A stretch of 24,219 bases of DNA from a virus (IMGVR_UViG_3300044678_003532:1-24219), one strand, 5' to 3'. Positions 5,374-11,677 are shown, numbered from the stretch's first letter. Numbers and translations are program-made. The notes: generated by a model not told the origin, from the letters alone.

Positions 5374-5535
5374 ATGCACACACTACTTGATCTCATTCCC
5401 CTCTTCAACGAATACTCTCACGAATGGGAGCTTCGCGAAACTGATGAAAACGATAACACGCTGGAAGTCTATGGCTTCGCCACAGAAGAAGAAGCAGAAA
5501 AGTTTATTGACGAGTGGCTTTTGGCGCAAAAATAA
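5374..5535 (+). CDS. small acidic hypothetical protein
   Basis: 53 residues, TAA at 5533-5535. Rich in Glu and Asp, with a short strand (NTLEVYGF) followed by a helix (EEEAEKFIDEWLLAQK). No family recognised. A single-gene unit: a promoter immediately upstream and another three bases after its stop. Confidence 0.7.
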   Translation: MHTLLDLIPLFNEYSHEWELRETDENDNTLEVYGFATEEEAEKFIDEWLLAQK

Positions 5536-5537
5536 CC

Positions 5538-5565
5538 TTGACACTGAATAAAAAGTCCTTATATT
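5538..5565 (+). promoter_or_regulatory. leaderless promoter of the 5572 gene
   Basis: -35 TTGACA (5538-5543), 16-bp spacer containing GAATAAAAA, -10 TATATT (5560-5565), six bases to the ATG. Confidence 0.8.
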
Positions 5566-5571
5566 ATTGCC

Positions 5572-6051
5572 ATGAACATTGATCCCAAAAACATGACAAA
5601 CTTCTCCCGCACCAATGCTGAACTACAATCGTTTTGGCTTTTTTCTTTGTTTGTAGCAGTAAAGAATAGCGACTATGCTGCTGGACGCTTGGCTCGTCTC
5701 TTGCACAAGGCAAGGCTTAACGAACAAAATCCTTTTGATTACTTGCGCGAACTTGGCGAGACTGGCATTCACAACGCACTGGTCGCCGCCAAGGCACGTT
5801 TCTTTTTGCTTCACTCTCGCCCTCAGTGTGAATGTGTTGTGCTGGACACTCACATCTTGGCATGGATGAGAAGCAAAGGTATTGATGCCCCAGCCGCTAC
5901 TCCAACAGGAGAAAAGTATTTGTTTCTTGAGCGAGTGTTCCTTAACTTGGCGCAGAGCGAATTCCCCCTCATGAGCATCGCACAAATTGATTTGTTGATT
6001 TGGATGAAGCAAAGCAATAGACTTGAAGACGATTTCCAAAATTCCTTTTGA
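5572..6051 (+). CDS. HhH-GPD DNA-glycosylase-like protein, apparently missing its HhH core
   Basis: 159 residues. The N-terminal part (NFSRTNAELQSFWLF to PFDYLRELGETGIHNAL) and the C-terminal part (ARFFLLHSRPQCECVVLDTH, then a TPTGEKYLFLE region) match my memory of a phage family related to HhH-GPD base-excision glycosylases. In that family a segment of some 40-50 residues with a G-I-G-P-K-T hairpin lies between the two parts. Here residue 74 runs straight into ARFFLL, so the hairpin and its catalytic Lys are absent while the candidate Asp (D92 in LDTHIL) remains. The frame is intact. Either an in-frame deletion has inactivated it or it has another role. The family assignment is from memory. 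Confidence 0.6.
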   Translation: MNIDPKNMTNFSRTNAELQSFWLFSLFVAVKNSDYAAGRLARLLHKARLNEQNPFDYLRELGETGIHNALVAAKARFFLLHSRPQCECVVLDTHILAWMRSKGIDAPAATPTGEKYLFLERVFLNLAQSEFPLMSIAQIDLLIWMKQSNRLEDDFQNSF

Positions 6052-6075
6052 CAAGCATTAAAAACCTCTTATATT
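6048..6075 (+). promoter_or_regulatory. leaderless promoter of the 6085 gene
   Basis: -35 TTGACA (6048-6053), 16-bp spacer, -10 TATATT (6070-6075), nine bases to the ATG. The TGA stop of the upstream gene (6049-6051) lies inside the -35. Confidence 0.8.
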
Positions 6076-6084
6076 ATTCTCACT

Positions 6085-6318
6085 ATGAAATTCATCCTCG
6101 AAGAAAATCAAGAGACAAATCTTCTCTCCCTGAAAGATGTAGAAGAGAATCAATTCTTTGTTGATTTAACTGGTTGTTTGTGCCAAAAAACAACCGATAG
6201 GTCATTTGTAGTTATTGCTCATTCAAATGGCCAGCCACATAGCGACCATTTTGCAGGGCAGTCCAACAACTTGCGCATCAACAGAATCCTACCAAAGGTG
6301 GTAAAAATTGAGTTTTAA
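6085..6318 (+). CDS. small phage protein (LKDVEENQFFVDxxGCLCQK type)
   Basis: 77 residues. Pattern LSLKDVEENQFFVDLTGCLC, a beta-rich middle (FVVIAHSNGQPH) and a C-terminal ILPKVVKIEF. This resembles a short conserved phage protein I recall with the same start and an ILPEV-x-KIEF end; its role is not known to me. Own promoter, single gene. Confidence 0.7.
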   Translation: MKFILEENQETNLLSLKDVEENQFFVDLTGCLCQKTTDRSFVVIAHSNGQPHSDHFAGQSNNLRINRILPKVVKIEF

Positions 6319-6319
6319 T

Positions 6320-6348
6320 TTGACAGCCGCGAAAACATCTCCTATATT
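6320..6348 (+). promoter_or_regulatory. leaderless promoter of the 6358 gene
   Basis: -35 TTGACA (6320-6325), 17-bp spacer, -10 TATATT (6343-6348), nine bases to the ATG. Confidence 0.75.
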
Positions 6349-6357
6349 AACAACCTT

Positions 6358-6528
6358 ATGAATACCACCTCATCCACTTATCTTGTTTTCATCACTAGCG
6401 AAGGCGCGAAAGTCCGAGTTTCAATCGAAAGCCTGCTGTATAGCGGTCATCCTATTGACAGCGCAACTGGCGACGATCTGGAATTGTTTTCTAGCGATCT
6501 TGTTGATTGCGATGGCGACCCAATTTGA
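6358..6528 (+). CDS. small acidic hypothetical protein
   Basis: 56 residues, TGA at 6526-6528. The N-terminal half alternates hydrophobic residues (TYLVFITSEGAKVRVSIESL); the C-terminal half is Asp-rich and ends DCDGDPI. No family recognised. A promoter lies directly on each side, so this is a single-gene unit. Confidence 0.65.
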   Translation: MNTTSSTYLVFITSEGAKVRVSIESLLYSGHPIDSATGDDLELFSSDLVDCDGDPI

Positions 6529-6531
6529 TTC

Positions 6532-6559
6532 TTGACAAAGAATAAAAACCCATTATATT
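6532..6559 (+). promoter_or_regulatory. leaderless promoter of the 6569 gene
   Basis: -35 TTGACA (6532-6537), 16-bp spacer with GAATAAAAACCC, -10 TATATT (6554-6559), nine bases to the ATG. Confidence 0.8.
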
Positions 6560-6568
6560 ATCCCTACC

Positions 6569-6850
6569 ATGAATACACAACCTAAACGCGGTCGTCCAGC
6601 AGGCGCAAAAAGCCTTGTTAACATCACTCTTAAACAACTAAACGAATTGTTCGGCCCTGAAACAGCGGTTCCAGTTGGTTCAATCTGGCTTCGCAATTAC
6701 GGTGTTAGCATTCAAACTCCATCTCCTATTGTAGTCACAGCAGCACCAGAAGAGACTGAAGAAGAGCCGCAGATTCAGTTCAGCGTCACTCACTTCGAGA
6801 AGGAAGAACTACCTTCCCCTCCAGAGGAAATTTATGTTGACGCGGAATAA
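6569..6850 (+). CDS. small protein with AT-hook-like RGRP start
   Basis: 93 residues. KRGRPAGAKS near the N-terminus resembles an AT-hook or basic DNA-binding start, followed by VNITLKQLNELFG and WLRNYGVSI, a layout I recall in small phage proteins beginning KRGRPKGSKS. The C-terminal third is acidic and Pro-rich (EETEEEPQ, SPPEEIYVDAE) and probably disordered. The stop lies inside the spacer of the next promoter, whose -35 TTGACG encodes part of the final VDAE. Confidence 0.65.
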   Translation: MNTQPKRGRPAGAKSLVNITLKQLNELFGPETAVPVGSIWLRNYGVSIQTPSPIVVTAAPEETEEEPQIQFSVTHFEKEELPSPPEEIYVDAE

Positions 6851-6864
6851 AAAACCGCTATATT
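6837..6864 (+). promoter_or_regulatory. promoter of the RuvB-like gene, embedded in the upstream gene end
   Basis: -35 TTGACG (6837-6842), 16-bp spacer that includes the upstream TAA, -10 TATATT (6859-6864). 31 bases to the ATG; the leader is A/C-rich with AACGAACCACCACTAAC. Confidence 0.8.
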
Positions 6865-6876
6865 AAAAGCCTTAAC

Positions 6877-7816
6877 AACGAACCACCACTAACTCATGAA
6901 CAAATCCTTCTCTCACATCATCGGACAAGAGCACATCAAGCGCCAATTGAACTTTTATCTTGATGCTTACAAGAACACGGCGATTCTTCCATTCCTCATG
7001 TTCAATGGCCAGCGCGGCATTGGCAAGACTGAATTTGCCCGCGCTCTCGGTGCCGCATGCAAGAAAACCTTCTACGAGATCAACAGCAGCAGCATCAAGA
7101 ACGAAAAACAGTTCTTCGAGCAGATGATGCCACAGGTTCAAGACACTGATTGTGTCCTGTTCTTTGATGAAGCTCATGAACTGCCTCGCAAGCTCATTGC
7201 TGCTTTTCTCTCTATCCTAAACACAGAAAAGAAAACAGTGGTGACATACACTCATCAAGAGGTTGAATATGTTTTCGACTTCTCCAAGATGAGCTTCATC
7301 TTCGCAACAACAGAAATGGATCGTTTGTTTGCTCCTTTCAAGGATCGCCTAACTGTTGTTGATTTTGTCCCTTACAGCAACAGCGAAGTCAAAGACATCA
7401 TCAAGAAGCGTGTGCCAGATGTGAAGTTTGCCGCTGGCGTTCTTGATGACATCTCCACCACGATTCGCGGCAATGCTCGCAGCGCAGTCAAGCGTGCCAA
7501 AGAAATTGAAATGTATTGTGAAGCAAAGAACAACCCTGACTTTTCCACCGAAGATTGGGCTAGCCTCTGCCACAAGGCCAACATCAACAAGCGCGGTCTT
7601 TCCAATACAGAGATTCAGATTCTCTCCGCCCTGAAAGAACGCGGCCCCTTGACTCTCACAATGCTCAGCGCCATCACTGGCCTCAGCGTTCAAGCTCTTC
7701 GCAAAGATGCAGAGCTTCACTTGCTCAAGATGAATCTCCTACGCATCGACACGAAACGCGAGATCACAAGCCAAGGCTTGCGCCTTCTTGAAACAATTGG
7801 TTAATGGTGGTTCGTT
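6877..7816 (+). repeat. 17-base inverted repeat flanking the RuvB-like gene
   Basis: Leader 6877-6893 (AACGAACCACCACTAAC) is complementary to 7800-7816 at the stop codon (GTTAATGGTGGTTCGTT) at 16 of 17 positions. In the mRNA the 5' leader could pair with the 3' end. The coordinates span both arms. Confidence 0.7.
6896..7804 (+). CDS. RuvB-like AAA+ ATPase (Holliday junction branch-migration type)
   Basis: 302 residues. Walker A GQRGIGKTE (38-46), Walker B VLFFDEAH (87-94), sensor-1 FIFATTE (134-140), candidate arginine finger in FKDRL (R151), sensor-2 RGNARSAVKR (191-200), and a C-terminal winged-helix region (about 235-300: IQILSALKERGPLTLTMLS, VQALRKDAELHLLK). The order and spacing fit RuvB, which drives branch migration with RuvA and RuvC in cellular systems. 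No ruvA or ruvC is visible here. It may act in recombination-dependent replication or be a clamp-loader-like ATPase. The gene is flanked by a 17-base inverted repeat and followed by tRNA-Arg. Confidence 0.85.
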   Translation: MNKSFSHIIGQEHIKRQLNFYLDAYKNTAILPFLMFNGQRGIGKTEFARALGAACKKTFYEINSSSIKNEKQFFEQMMPQVQDTDCVLFFDEAHELPRKLIAAFLSILNTEKKTVVTYTHQEVEYVFDFSKMSFIFATTEMDRLFAPFKDRLTVVDFVPYSNSEVKDIIKKRVPDVKFAAGVLDDISTTIRGNARSAVKRAKEIEMYCEAKNNPDFSTEDWASLCHKANINKRGLSNTEIQILSALKERGPLTLTMLSAITGLSVQALRKDAELHLLKMNLLRIDTKREITSQGLRLLETIG

Positions 7817-7820
7817 AACC

Positions 7821-7840
7821 GCCCCTCCGAAAGGAGGGGC
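7821..7840 (+). terminator. GC-rich hairpin with GAAA loop between RuvB-like gene and tRNA-Arg
   Basis: Perfect 8-bp stem GCCCCTCC/GGAGGGGC with GAAA loop and no U-tract, four bases before tRNA-Arg. It may stabilise or delimit the mRNA 3' end, or guide tRNA processing, rather than terminate. Confidence 0.5.
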
Positions 7841-7844
7841 AAAT

Positions 7845-7920
7845 GCACTCGTAGCTCAGTGGATAGAGCATCGGATTTCTAATCCGTTGGCCGTAGGTTC
7901 GATCCCTACCGAGTGCGCCA
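7845..7920 (+). tRNA. tRNA-Arg (UCU)
   Basis: 76 nt. Acceptor GCACTCG/CGAGTGC, D stem GCTC/GAGC, anticodon stem TCGGA/TCCGT with loop TTTCTAA (anticodon TCT), T arm GTAGG-TTCGATC-CCTAC, discriminator G and encoded CCA. It reads AGA codons, which are common in the phage genes here. Confidence 0.93.
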
Positions 7921-8101
7921 CCCTCTAATAAGCTAACGCGAAAACGAGTAATAATGAACTCGAAACGCCTTAATAGCAAATAAGAGAATGCTTAATAATG
8001 AAAGAGAAAATGAGTAATAATTGAACCTAATAATGCGTAATAAATACACCTAGGGAAGCCTAGTGAGATTTCTTACTTGAATTTCTTAGTGAGGGTAGGG
8101 G
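7921..8101. other. non-coding stretch with TAATAATG-type short repeats
   Basis: No gene seen. At least five variants of TAATAATG/TAATAATT/TTAATAGC recur at about 10-25 base intervals between 7926 and 8050, followed by the first CTAGG boxes. Related CCTAATASTAAATA strings occur before the palindromes near 12350 and 13985-14020. Confidence 0.5.
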
Positions 8102-8135
8102 TTTTACCTAGCCCAGGCGGGCCGCTATAGGTAAA
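8102..8135. repeat. CTAG palindrome copy 1 of 9
   Basis: Arms TTTTACCTAGCCCAGGC and GCTATAGGTAAA. This is the most diverged right arm of the family. It lies beyond the bidirectional terminator of the leftmost - strand gene; CTCCTAGG follows at 8137. Confidence 0.75.
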
Positions 8136-8155
8136 TCTCCTAGGTAGAGGGCACG

Positions 8156-8183
8156 AAAAAGCGCGGTTTCCCGCGCTCTTTTT
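8156..8183. terminator. bidirectional rho-independent terminator
   Basis: GCGCGG/CCGCGC stem (8161-8166 with 8171-8176). AAAAA lies on its left and TCTTTTT on its right, so each strand has a U-tract. It separates the converging RuvB/tRNA-Arg and 8182-gene transcripts. On the - strand the loop is GAAA. Confidence 0.85.
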
Positions 8184-8388
8184 ATTTAACAGAAACATTC
8201 ACGCTAATTTCCACGGGATAAGATTCGTCCCATGAAGTTGCGATTGATTGGTGCCAGCTTTCAAAGCGTTTGTTTTCACTTGTTAGTTTTATTTCATTAA
8301 CAAATTGGTCAAGGTGTTGATTTAGATCAGCCTCCGAAGCTTCTGAAGACATTGAGACTTGGATTATGAGGTTTTTTTGAATTGTCAT
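8182..8388 (-). CDS. hypothetical protein
   Basis: 68 residues from the ATG at 8388 (MTIQKNLIIQVS). An upstream in-frame ATG at 8421 is rejected because it lies in the -35 box. The protein has an alternating hydrophobic start, a polar helical middle (SEADLNQHLDQFVNEIK) and ends PVEISVNVSVK, a compact alpha/beta pattern. No family recognised. Single-gene unit with its own promoter and terminator. Confidence 0.65.
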   Translation of the reverse strand: MTIQKNLIIQVSMSSEASEADLNQHLDQFVNEIKLTSENKRFESWHQSIATSWDESYPVEISVNVSVK

Positions 8389-8393
8389 GGGAA

Positions 8394-8421
8394 AAGATAA
8401 CAGAAAAGAAGAAACCCGCAA
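8394..8421 (-). promoter_or_regulatory. leaderless promoter of the 8182-8388 gene
   Basis: On the - strand: -35 TTGCGG (8421-8416), 16-bp spacer, -10 TATCTT (8399-8394), five bases to the ATG. An A-rich tract just upstream resembles an UP element. Confidence 0.8.
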
Positions 8422-8454
8422 GGCTTTTTTTATTCTTTTTTATTGCTTAGGCGG

Positions 8455-8487
8455 TTTACCTACCCCAGGCCGCCTGGCCTAGGTATT
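8455..8487. repeat. CTAG palindrome copy 2 of 9
   Basis: Arms TTTACCTACCCCAGGC and GCCTGGCCTAGGTATT. It lies between the terminator of the 8551 unit and the UP-like tract of the 8182 gene promoter. Confidence 0.8.
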
Positions 8488-8512
8488 TTCCCTAGGACAT
8501 TGGCATAAGAAA

Positions 8513-8534
8513 GGGGGGCGGTTTCCCGCCCCCC
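8513..8534 (-). terminator. terminator of the 8551-9039 unit
   Basis: - strand hairpin GGGGGGCGG-GAAA-CCGCCCCCC followed by TTTCTT. The stop codon of the 8551 gene lies 16 bases upstream. Confidence 0.85.
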
Positions 8535-8550
8535 TTTGCCTAGAGAACAT

Positions 8551-8832
8551 TTATAAGTTTTTGTAGTATTCCTGCTGATCTTGGTCAGTGATGCCGAAAG
8601 CCTCGCGCAACTTGTCGAATGTGCTAACAGGCACGAAAACTTCCCGCACATAGTCGCCGCGAAGTTTACCAGCACTCAACACAGATTCCAGACTGCCAAG
8701 TGTGGTCAATTGGCGAGGGGCAGCGCCCCACTTGACACAGACGTTCAAGTTTGGAAAAATGCTTTTCAGTTCAGAGTGTGCCGCATCAGTAACGTAGCCG
8801 CCGTTCAGAAGGATTTCTTTCAGTGTGTTCAT
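8551..8832 (-). CDS. hypothetical protein
   Basis: 93 residues, mixed alpha/beta: MNTLKEILLNGGYVTDAAHS is helical, and later segments (VFVPVSTFDKLREAFGI) suggest another strand-helix unit. No recognised family. Its promoter is embedded in the 3' end of the upstream 8854 gene, so it can be expressed alone or from that transcript. Confidence 0.65.
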   Translation of the reverse strand: MNTLKEILLNGGYVTDAAHSELKSIFPNLNVCVKWGAAPRQLTTLGSLESVLSAGKLRGDYVREVFVPVSTFDKLREAFGITDQDQQEYYKNL

Positions 8833-8839
8833 GGTGATG

Positions 8840-8867
8840 AATTTAATATATTTTTATTCTTTGTCAA
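8840..8867 (-). promoter_or_regulatory. leaderless promoter of the 8551-8832 gene, inside the end of the upstream gene
   Basis: -35 TTGACA (8867-8862), 16-bp spacer with GAATAAAAA, -10 TAAATT (8845-8840), seven bases to the ATG. The -35 encodes Asp in the final VVDKE and the stop TAA lies in the spacer. Confidence 0.75.
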
Positions 8868-9039
8868 CTACTTCTTCGCAATGAATGGGAAAGCGTGTTT
8901 CAAGGTTTTTTGCGTGGCATTCTTCCATTGCCAAGTAAAGAGCCTCTTCTTTATCGTTTGCTTTCACCTCTACAAGGGAGGGGTAAAAATTGCCGATTGC
9001 ATTGCGTGAGCGGGTTTCAAAAACAACGTTGTATTTCAT
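8854..9039 (-). CDS. hypothetical protein
   Basis: 61 residues. Beta start (MKYNVVFETRSRN), then VEVKANDKEEALYLAMEECH as a strand-helix unit, ending VVDKE. No family recognised. First gene of the 8551-9039 unit. Confidence 0.65.
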   Translation of the reverse strand: MKYNVVFETRSRNAIGNFYPSLVEVKANDKEEALYLAMEECHAKNLETRFPIHCEEVVDKE

Positions 9040-9046
9040 GGCTTAT

Positions 9047-9074
9047 AGAGTAACAGAAAAAACAAAAGCCGCAA
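9047..9074 (-). promoter_or_regulatory. leaderless promoter of the 8854-9039 gene
   Basis: -35 TTGCGG (9074-9069), 16-bp spacer, -10 TACTCT (9052-9047), seven bases to the ATG. Confidence 0.8.
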
Positions 9075-9106
9075 ATCTTTTTTATTCTTTTTTATTGCTT
9101 AGGTAG

Positions 9107-9140
9107 TTTACCTAGCCCAGGCGGCCTGGCATAGGTAAAA
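9107..9140. repeat. CTAG palindrome copy 3 of 9
   Basis: Arms TTTACCTAGCCCAGGC and GCCTGGCATAGGTAAAA, followed by CTCCTAGG. It lies downstream of the DUF932-like gene. Confidence 0.8.
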
Positions 9141-9164
9141 CTCCTAGGCGTAGGGCATAAGAAA

Positions 9165-9184
9165 GGGGGCGGTTTCCCGCCCCC
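9165..9184 (-). terminator. terminator of the DUF932-like gene
   Basis: - strand hairpin GGGGGCGG-GAAA-CCGCCCCC followed by TTTCTT. Confidence 0.85.
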
Positions 9185-9204
9185 GTAGGGTTATTATTTA
9201 GTTA

Positions 9205-10005
9205 TTATTCGCGATAGTCCGCGCCGTCTTCTTCGGGTGCGTCTTCACATCCTGCCGTGACAATCTCTTGAACTTCGATGGTTGGGGTATGGCAAGCAAT
9301 CGGATCAAGAATGCTCTGGCAGGTCATGGTGCGGAATGGCAGCTTGCTTAAATCGGAACCTTTCAAGATTTCTGTAACAGCATTGTAAAGAGTCCACAAA
9401 CTGCCGCCGTTGAATTCTTCATGGCTTGGCGTGCGGAATTCTGTCACAACATTGTAAATGTCACGGGCTGGCACGGCTTTAGCGTCCACCAGTTTAACGA
9501 TCAGGTTTTCGGCCTGCTCGCTGGTAATGATTGTTTCTTTGTATTTTTCAATACGCGCTCCCATGTCGTTCCAATGGCTTACACAGCGGCCAACTGCATC
9601 AGCCAGAACGCGGGGAAGGTCTGAAAGAATGTGGAGTGTATGGCGGCGGGCCAGTTTGATGTCGGAAGCAAAGCACAAATTTTCACAGCAAATGACGCGA
9701 TTTCCGATGCAAACGGCAGCGGCAAAAGCCTTGTCATGGCTATTGCGAATTGCAAGAACGACTTGGCGATCATTCCCGCTTATTTCCTTGCCTGAGAGAG
9801 AGAATGCCCCAAAGTAACGCTGACCCATGCGAGCAAGCGCGTGTTCTTCTTCCAAGATTTCCAAACCTGCGTTTTCGATAGCTTGGCGAGTAAGCACAAC
9901 TAAAGTATGATGAGGAATCGGCATGAAGCTATCAGTGGCATCTGGAGTCTTGACAGTGGCGAGTTCTTCGGCGGAAACTTTGTTTTTAGCGATGAGGAGA
10001 GACAT
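9205..10005 (-). CDS. DUF932-like phage/plasmid protein
   Basis: 266 residues. From about residue 30 the pattern HHTLVVLTRQAIENAGLEIL, then EEEHALARMGQRYFGAFSL, then DRQVVLAIRNSHDKAFAAAV and VICCENLCF fits the DUF932 family found on phages and plasmids, whose biochemical role is not established as far as I know. The C-terminal tail is acidic (EDAPEEDGADYRE). It is the largest gene of the - strand cassette block and a single-gene unit. Unlike most neighbours it has a 57-base leader, A/C-rich and containing TTAACGAACCA, which also occurs in the RuvB-like gene's flanks. Confidence 0.75.
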   Translation of the reverse strand: MSLLIAKNKVSAEELATVKTPDATDSFMPIPHHTLVVLTRQAIENAGLEILEEEHALARMGQRYFGAFSLSGKEISGNDRQVVLAIRNSHDKAFAAAVCIGNRVICCENLCFASDIKLARRHTLHILSDLPRVLADAVGRCVSHWNDMGARIEKYKETIITSEQAENLIVKLVDAKAVPARDIYNVVTEFRTPSHEEFNGGSLWTLYNAVTEILKGSDLSKLPFRTMTCQSILDPIACHTPTIEVQEIVTAGCEDAPEEDGADYRE

Positions 10006-10062
10006 ATTATTTTTCGTGTTTTGTGTTTTGGTTCGTTAAGCGTTCTGTTTTGAACGTGCATA

Positions 10063-10090
10063 AAGATACCACATCAAAAACAAAAAGCAA
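10063..10090 (-). promoter_or_regulatory. promoter of the DUF932-like gene
   Basis: -35 TTGCTT (10090-10085), 16-bp spacer, -10 TATCTT (10068-10063); the leader is 57 bases and has no Shine-Dalgarno sequence. Confidence 0.7.
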
Positions 10091-10188
10091 CATCTTTTTA
10101 CTCTGGCGCGAAAATTAACCCGAAAAGTTTTTTTCAACTTGGCACGATAATTGAATGCTTAGGAGAATTTCTTACGGGGGCATAGGTG

Positions 10189-10222
10189 TTTTACCTAGCC
10201 AGGGCCGCCTGGCCTAGGTAAA
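10189..10222. repeat. CTAG palindrome copy 4 of 9
   Basis: Arms TTTTACCTAGCCAGGGC and GCCTGGCCTAGGTAAA, followed by CCCTAGGG. It lies downstream of the 10279-11229 unit. Confidence 0.8.
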
Positions 10223-10246
10223 TTCCCTAGGGAAGGAGCCTAAAAA

Positions 10247-10266
10247 GGGGGCGGTTTCCCGCCCCC
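10247..10266 (-). terminator. terminator of the 10279-11229 unit
   Basis: - strand hairpin GGGGGCGG-GAAA-CCGCCCCC followed by TTTTTAGG, 12 bases after the stop of the micropeptide gene. Confidence 0.85.
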
Positions 10267-10278
10267 CGTGCCTAGGAA

Positions 10279-10338
10279 TTATCTTGATCTGACTAGCGTG
10301 GCCAGTATTGCTATAAGAAAAACGATTAGAATCTCCAT
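10279..10338 (-). CDS. 19-residue membrane micropeptide, coupled to the GP88-like gene
   Basis: The upstream gene's stop and this ATG overlap as TAATG, an arrangement typical of translational coupling. The peptide starts MEILIVFLIAILATL and ends RSR, a single transmembrane helix with a basic end. The terminator follows its stop directly, so the reading frame fills the space to the unit's end. Function unknown; it could be a membrane toxin or accessory factor. Confidence 0.5.
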   Translation of the reverse strand: MEILIVFLIAILATLVRSR

Positions 10339-10970
10339 TAGTGTTTAGGGTAAAAGACTACTGCTTGATTCTTATCCCAACAAGCGCGGCAACTACCGCA
10401 CACGCCGCCTTGATTGTAGGCAGGGCAGGAAACTTTCTTAGGGTCGCTAGTAACGCCCGACATGGTAACGCCGAGGCGATTGGCCGCGCCATCTGGCAAT
10501 GGACCATCTACCATGTAAGCGGAAAGCCTAATGTTGAGGTTATCAGGGAAGCTGCCATGCTTTTCCTTGTAGGCTGTGACTAGGGCATATTCCCTAGTCG
10601 GGAGCCAGTGGCGAACGTCTGGAGTCAAACGGCAAACTTGCGCGATGCGTTCCAAGTGTTCGAGGTTTTGAATGTCGCCGCTGTCATGCCAGCGAAAGAC
10701 ATTTATGCCCGTTTGGTTGATTTGAAAAACCATCGCTTCCACCCATTCCGAATGGATGAGAGAAGCGAGGCGACGTTGCAAGGCTTTCTTCACATTGCCG
10801 AAAACGTAACGCCCTTTTAGAGCGTAGCATTTAGAGCAAATGGAGCCTTGCACAGAACGGAGGCGAGAGCCTACGTTGCACGCTTGGGCAGGGATGCTGT
10901 AAGCAAACCCTGGCATTTTGGATGGCTTGGAAAGGCCACCAGTAATTTCTTTAGCAAGTGCGGGTGTCAT
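10338..10970 (-). CDS. GP88-like cysteine-rich phage protein
   Basis: 210 residues from the ATG at 10970. An in-frame ATG at 11105 would read through the upstream gene. The pattern CSKCYALKGRY, VFRWHDSGDIQNLEHLERIA, RHWLPTREY and a C-terminal cluster (CPAYNQGGVCGSCRACW) matches my memory of the 'Gene product 88' family of phage proteins. At least six conserved Cys (CSKC near residue 45, the last four near the C-terminus) suggest a metal or Fe-S site; the reaction is unknown. It follows the 10990 gene by 19 bases and is coupled to the micropeptide. Confidence 0.7.
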   Translation of the reverse strand: MTPALAKEITGGLSKPSKMPGFAYSIPAQACNVGSRLRSVQGSICSKCYALKGRYVFGNVKKALQRRLASLIHSEWVEAMVFQINQTGINVFRWHDSGDIQNLEHLERIAQVCRLTPDVRHWLPTREYALVTAYKEKHGSFPDNLNIRLSAYMVDGPLPDGAANRLGVTMSGVTSDPKKVSCPAYNQGGVCGSCRACWDKNQAVVFYPKH

Positions 10971-10989
10971 AGGTTGAGAAGTTAGCAGC

Positions 10990-11229
10990 TTATTCTTCAA
11001 TGTCAACGCCCATAGAGCGCAATTCTTGACGAACGCGGGAGAGAGGCACAAGATGACCGTCGCCGTCATCTTCGTCATCTTCGCCATAGGCGAAGTCGAA
11101 AGCATTGAAAACCGTATCAGCGTCCAGTTTCAAAGCTTCAAAGGCAGGCGCGAGGTTTTCGCGGCTGTTATTCATCAGCCAGTCAACTAGGTTGACCAGC
11201 ACATCAATGGCTTGTGTTTGTTTTTTCAT
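10990..11229 (-). CDS. small acidic hypothetical protein
   Basis: 79 residues from the ATG at 11229, chosen because the promoter lies just upstream. A longer frame to 11343 includes the promoter. Helical N-terminal half (AIDVLVNLVDWLMNN), a middle EDDEDDGDG run, then LVPLSRVRQELRSMGV. No family recognised. First gene of the GP88 unit. Confidence 0.65.
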   Translation of the reverse strand: MKKQTQAIDVLVNLVDWLMNNSRENLAPAFEALKLDADTVFNAFDFAYGEDDEDDGDGHLVPLSRVRQELRSMGVDIEE

Positions 11230-11239
11230 AGGCAAGGTA

Positions 11240-11268
11240 AACTTAGCACACGCAAAGAAAGAGCGCAA
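11240..11268 (-). promoter_or_regulatory. promoter of the 10279-11229 unit
   Basis: -35 TTGCGC (11268-11263), 17-bp spacer, -10 TAAGTT (11245-11240), ten bases to the ATG. Confidence 0.6.
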
Positions 11269-11411
11269 ATCATTTTGGCGCATTTTTAATCTTTTTTTAT
11301 TCGCGAGACTTGGCACGGGACGTGCTAGGGGAAAGCGTGTCAAATGATTTATTTATTTATTTTTTGCTTGACAAGGGAGGCTTAGGAGTTTTTCCTAGCG
11401 AGGCATAGGAA

Positions 11412-11444
11412 TTTTACCTAGCCAGGGCCGCCTGGGGTAGGTAT
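11412..11444. repeat. CTAG palindrome copy 5 of 9
   Basis: Arms TTTTACCTAGCCAGGGC and GCCTGGGGTAGGTAT, with more CTAG boxes at 11394 and 11462. No GC-rich terminator with a U-tract is seen for this unit; a GAGGC/GCCTC hairpin lies at about 11493-11507. Confidence 0.75.
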
Positions 11445-11545
11445 CTTTCTTAGTCCCCCACCTAGGGTAAGTCGCGGGATTTCTCCGTTGATCGAGGCAT
11501 GGAGCCTCTTGTCCCCTAGGCGAGAGAAAGATTTAGCATATTGAC

Positions 11546-11677
11546 TTAATCCATCTCGTCAAGCGCAAGAATGTGATCTTCTATCTCTTCAAAAGATTTT
11601 CCTTGTTTGGCCATTTTGTCGATGGTAAAACGATATTGCGGATATTCGGCTCTGAGGTCGTCAAGCGTGTTGTTCAT
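11546..11677 (-). CDS. 43-residue hypothetical protein
   Basis: Starts at the ATG at 11677, six bases after a -10 box; upstream in-frame ATGs lie in the promoter or the neighbouring gene. Sequence: MNNTLDDLRAEYPQYRFTID, then MAKQGKSFEEIEDHILALDE. Two helices with an acidic end. No family recognised. Confidence 0.6.
   Translation of the reverse strand: MNNTLDDLRAEYPQYRFTIDKMAKQGKSFEEIEDHILALDEMD

Noticed and set aside
5623-6054. 143-codon - strand frame opposite the glycosylase-like gene
   Set aside because: Shadow of a + strand gene with recognised family features and promoter.
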